Below, piece by piece: positions 62,307 to 64,000 of a stretch of 64,000 nucleotides of DNA. The stretch's first letter is position 1; each line of letters starts with the position of its first letter. Under the pieces are notes generated by a model. It saw only the letters and a list, made by a program, of their open reading frames with translations. It had not been told where the DNA came from and did no database searches. The position numbers and the translations under genes are program-made. Source of the DNA: MRBY01 sp943371005 (GTDB lineage: Bacteria; Cyanobacteriota; Cyanobacteriia; Cyanobacteriales; MRBY01); assembly GCA_943371005.1 (NCBI GenBank), contig CALRTB020000008.1:62001-126000 (forward strand). Reading direction: 5' to 3'.

Positions 62307-64000
62307 ATGTCCCACCCCCTAACCCGTTTATTCCGCTACGGTAGTCGCTACCGCAAACAGATCAATTTAGCGATCGCCTGTTCCGTTTTGAATAAACTTT
62401 TTGATCTGGCGCCTCCGGTGCTGATCGGGGTGGCAGTGGATACCGTGGTACAGCGGGACAACTCCTTTGTGGCCCAATTTGGCGTCACCAGCATCATCGG
62501 TCAATTGGTTGTCATCGGCATTTTATCCTTCCTGATCTGGAGTGCCGAGTCCATTTTTGAATATTTCTACCAACGTCTGTGGCGCAATTTAGCCCAAAAA
62601 ATGCAACACAATCTCCGCCTCGATGGCTACGGTCATTTGCAGGAATTGGAGTTGGGCTACTTTGAAGAGCGCAGCACCGGGGAACTATTGGCCCTGCTCA
62701 ATGATGATGTGAACCAATTGGAACGCTTTCTTGATGTGGGTGCAAACGAAATTTTGCAGGTGATCACCACGGTGATTCTAATTGGGGGCTTATTCTTTTA
62801 TGCCACACCCTCGGCGGCCTGGATGGCGATGGCGCCGATCCCGATCATCATTTGGGGTTCCGTGGCGTTCCAGAAAAAATTGGCTCCCCGCTATGCCGAA
62901 GTGCGGGAAAAGGTGGGGGTACTCAGTTCGCGCCTTTCCAATAACCTCAGCGGCATCACGACCATTAAAAGTTTTACGACGGAGCATTACGAATTAGAAC
63001 GGCTCCGCTTTGATAGTGATGCCTATCTCAAAAGTAATGAGCGGGCGATCGCCTTAAGTGCGGCCTTTATTCCCCTGATTCGGATCGCGATTCTGGCTGG
63101 GTTTACAGCGATTCTCTTTTTTGGTGGGTTGCAGGTCGAACAGGGCGTTTTAGCGGTGGGCACCTACAGTGTTTTGGTATTTATGACCCAGCGGTTGTTG
63201 TGGCCCCTGACCCGTCTGGGCCAAACAATGGACCTCTATCAACGGGCGATGGCTTCGAGCAACCGGGTCTTTAATCTCCTCGATACGGAAGTGCAAATTC
63301 GTTCTGGGGAGGTCGCTCTACCCACCCACACGGTCAAAGGGGAGATCAAACTCGACAATATTTCTTTTGCCTACTTTGAGCGGGCGCCAGTTTTGCAGGA
63401 TTTTTCCCTCCACATTCCTGCAGGTCAAACCATTGCCATTGTGGGAGCGACGGGTTCTGGGAAAAGTACTATTGTGAAATTGCTGCTGCGTTTCTACGAA
63501 ATTAACCAGGGACAAATTACCGTCGATGGCCTCGATATTCGCGACATTTACCTCAAGGATCTGCGGCGAGCCATTGGCCTCGTGAGTCAGGATGTGTTCC
63601 TCTTCCATGGCACTGTGGCGGAAAATATTGCCTACGGGAACCCCGATGCGACTCTCCCGGAAATTATTCAGGCGGCAAAACTCGCTGAAGCTCACGATTT
63701 CATCGAAACTTTGCCCCAACAGTACGACACCATTGTTGGGGAACGGGGGCAAAAACTCTCCGGTGGTCAGCGGCAACGGTTGGCGATCGCCCGGGCCATT
63801 TTAAAAGATCCGCCCATTTTGATTTTGGATGAGGCCACCTCTGCTGTCGATAACGAAACCGAAGCGGCGATCGCCAAATCCCTCGAAAAAATTACCCAGC
63901 ACCGCACCACCATTGCGATCGCCCACCGCCTCTCCACGATCCGCCACTCCGACTGCATTTATGTGATGGATCAAGGCAAAATTGTTGAGCAGGGAACCCA
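62307..64000 (+). CDS. ABC exporter, fused permease-ATPase, 3' end cut by window edge
   Basis: The first 564 residues are visible. Six helices (about 20-330, including ELELGYFEERSTGELLALLNDDVNQLERFL, typical of the intracellular loop) then the ATPase: Walker A GATGSGKST (about 385), Q loop, signature LSGGQRQR, Walker B ILILDEATSAVD, and the H loop AIAHRLSTIR. Such exporters move lipids, peptides or drugs. Little is missing (about the last 20-30 residues, by family length). Start ATG 62307, 48 bases after the zinc-ribbon gene. Confidence 0.9.
   Translation, partial: MSHPLTRLFRYGSRYRKQINLAIACSVLNKLFDLAPPVLIGVAVDTVVQRDNSFVAQFGVTSIIGQLVVIGILSFLIWSAESIFEYFYQRLWRNLAQKMQHNLRLDGYGHLQELELGYFEERSTGELLALLNDDVNQLERFLDVGANEILQVITTVILIGGLFFYATPSAAWMAMAPIPIIIWGSVAFQKKLAPRYAEVREKVGVLSSRLSNNLSGITTIKSFTTEHYELERLRFDSDAYLKSNERAIALSAAFIPLIRIAILAGFTAILFFGGLQVEQGVLAVGTYSVLVFMTQRLLWPLTRLGQTMDLYQRAMASSNRVFNLLDTEVQIRSGEVALPTHTVKGEIKLDNISFAYFERAPVLQDFSLHIPAGQTIAIVGATGSGKSTIVKLLLRFYEINQGQITVDGLDIRDIYLKDLRRAIGLVSQDVFLFHGTVAENIAYGNPDATLPEIIQAAKLAEAHDFIETLPQQYDTIVGERGQKLSGGQRQRLAIARAILKDPPILILDEATSAVDNETEAAIAKSLEKITQHRTTIAIAHRLSTIRHSDCIYVMDQGKIVEQGT

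Overview
The window reads as chromosome of a unicellular cyanobacterium, most likely a Picosynechococcus (the group of Synechococcus sp. PCC 7002). The reasons are very frequent GCGATCGC (HIP1) palindromes, cyanobacterial or plastid-type genes (chlD, ycf51, a ycf29/rre1-type regulator, ycf55, a high-light-inducible protein, omega subunit, crhR-like helicase), and a B12-riboswitch-led btuB-cpdA-btuF-btuC cluster. Both edges cut genes: an RND efflux pump on the left and an ABC exporter on the right.

Layout. 1-6.2 kb (minus strand): an RND pump and its periplasmic adaptor, with arsR, acr3 and arsC between them and two identical ArsR-type operators. 6.4-15 kb (plus): rseP, a DUF3493 protein, ldcA, tpiA, chlD, a DUF4346 protein, an odd PLD-like/zinc-ribbon protein and argS. 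15-17.3 kb: a structured intergenic region, then an M48 protease, rdgB and hli on the minus strand, hli with an HLR1-like RpaB site. 17.5-32.6 kb (mostly plus): a phosphotransferase, ycf51, an Fe-ADH-family enzyme, purK, a NarL-type regulator, a fused pyrF-pyrE, a MacB-type permease, tRNA-Arg, a SNF2 helicase, rpoZ, ycf55, a NUDIX protein and ridA. Two copies of a MITE-like repeat sit exactly on stop codons here. 32.7-45.2 kb (mostly minus): crhR-like helicase, rimO, hisG-hisZ, a J-domain/TPR protein, an inositol-phosphatase-family protein, a ferredoxin, tRNA-Ser (plus strand), an ABC-F ATPase, a DUF29 protein, thrS and ruvC. 45.3-52.2 kb (minus): an AT-rich DUF4238 gene, then the cobalamin uptake cluster and its riboswitch. 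52.3-64 kb: an ATP-grasp ligase, comEC, gyrA, a DppB-type permease behind an isoaspartyl peptidase, hemE, a small membrane zinc-ribbon protein and an ABC exporter.

How genes work together. ArsR, Acr3 and ArsC form an arsenate reduction/arsenite export module. BtuB, BtuF and BtuC form a vitamin B12 import route controlled by B12 itself, without an adjacent ATPase. HisG (short form) and HisZ form the first enzyme of histidine synthesis. ChlD and HemE both belong to tetrapyrrole synthesis but are far apart. Most of the rest is ordinary housekeeping. The accessory-looking pieces are the PLD/zinc-ribbon gene, the DUF4238 gene, the MITE pair and the region downstream of argS.
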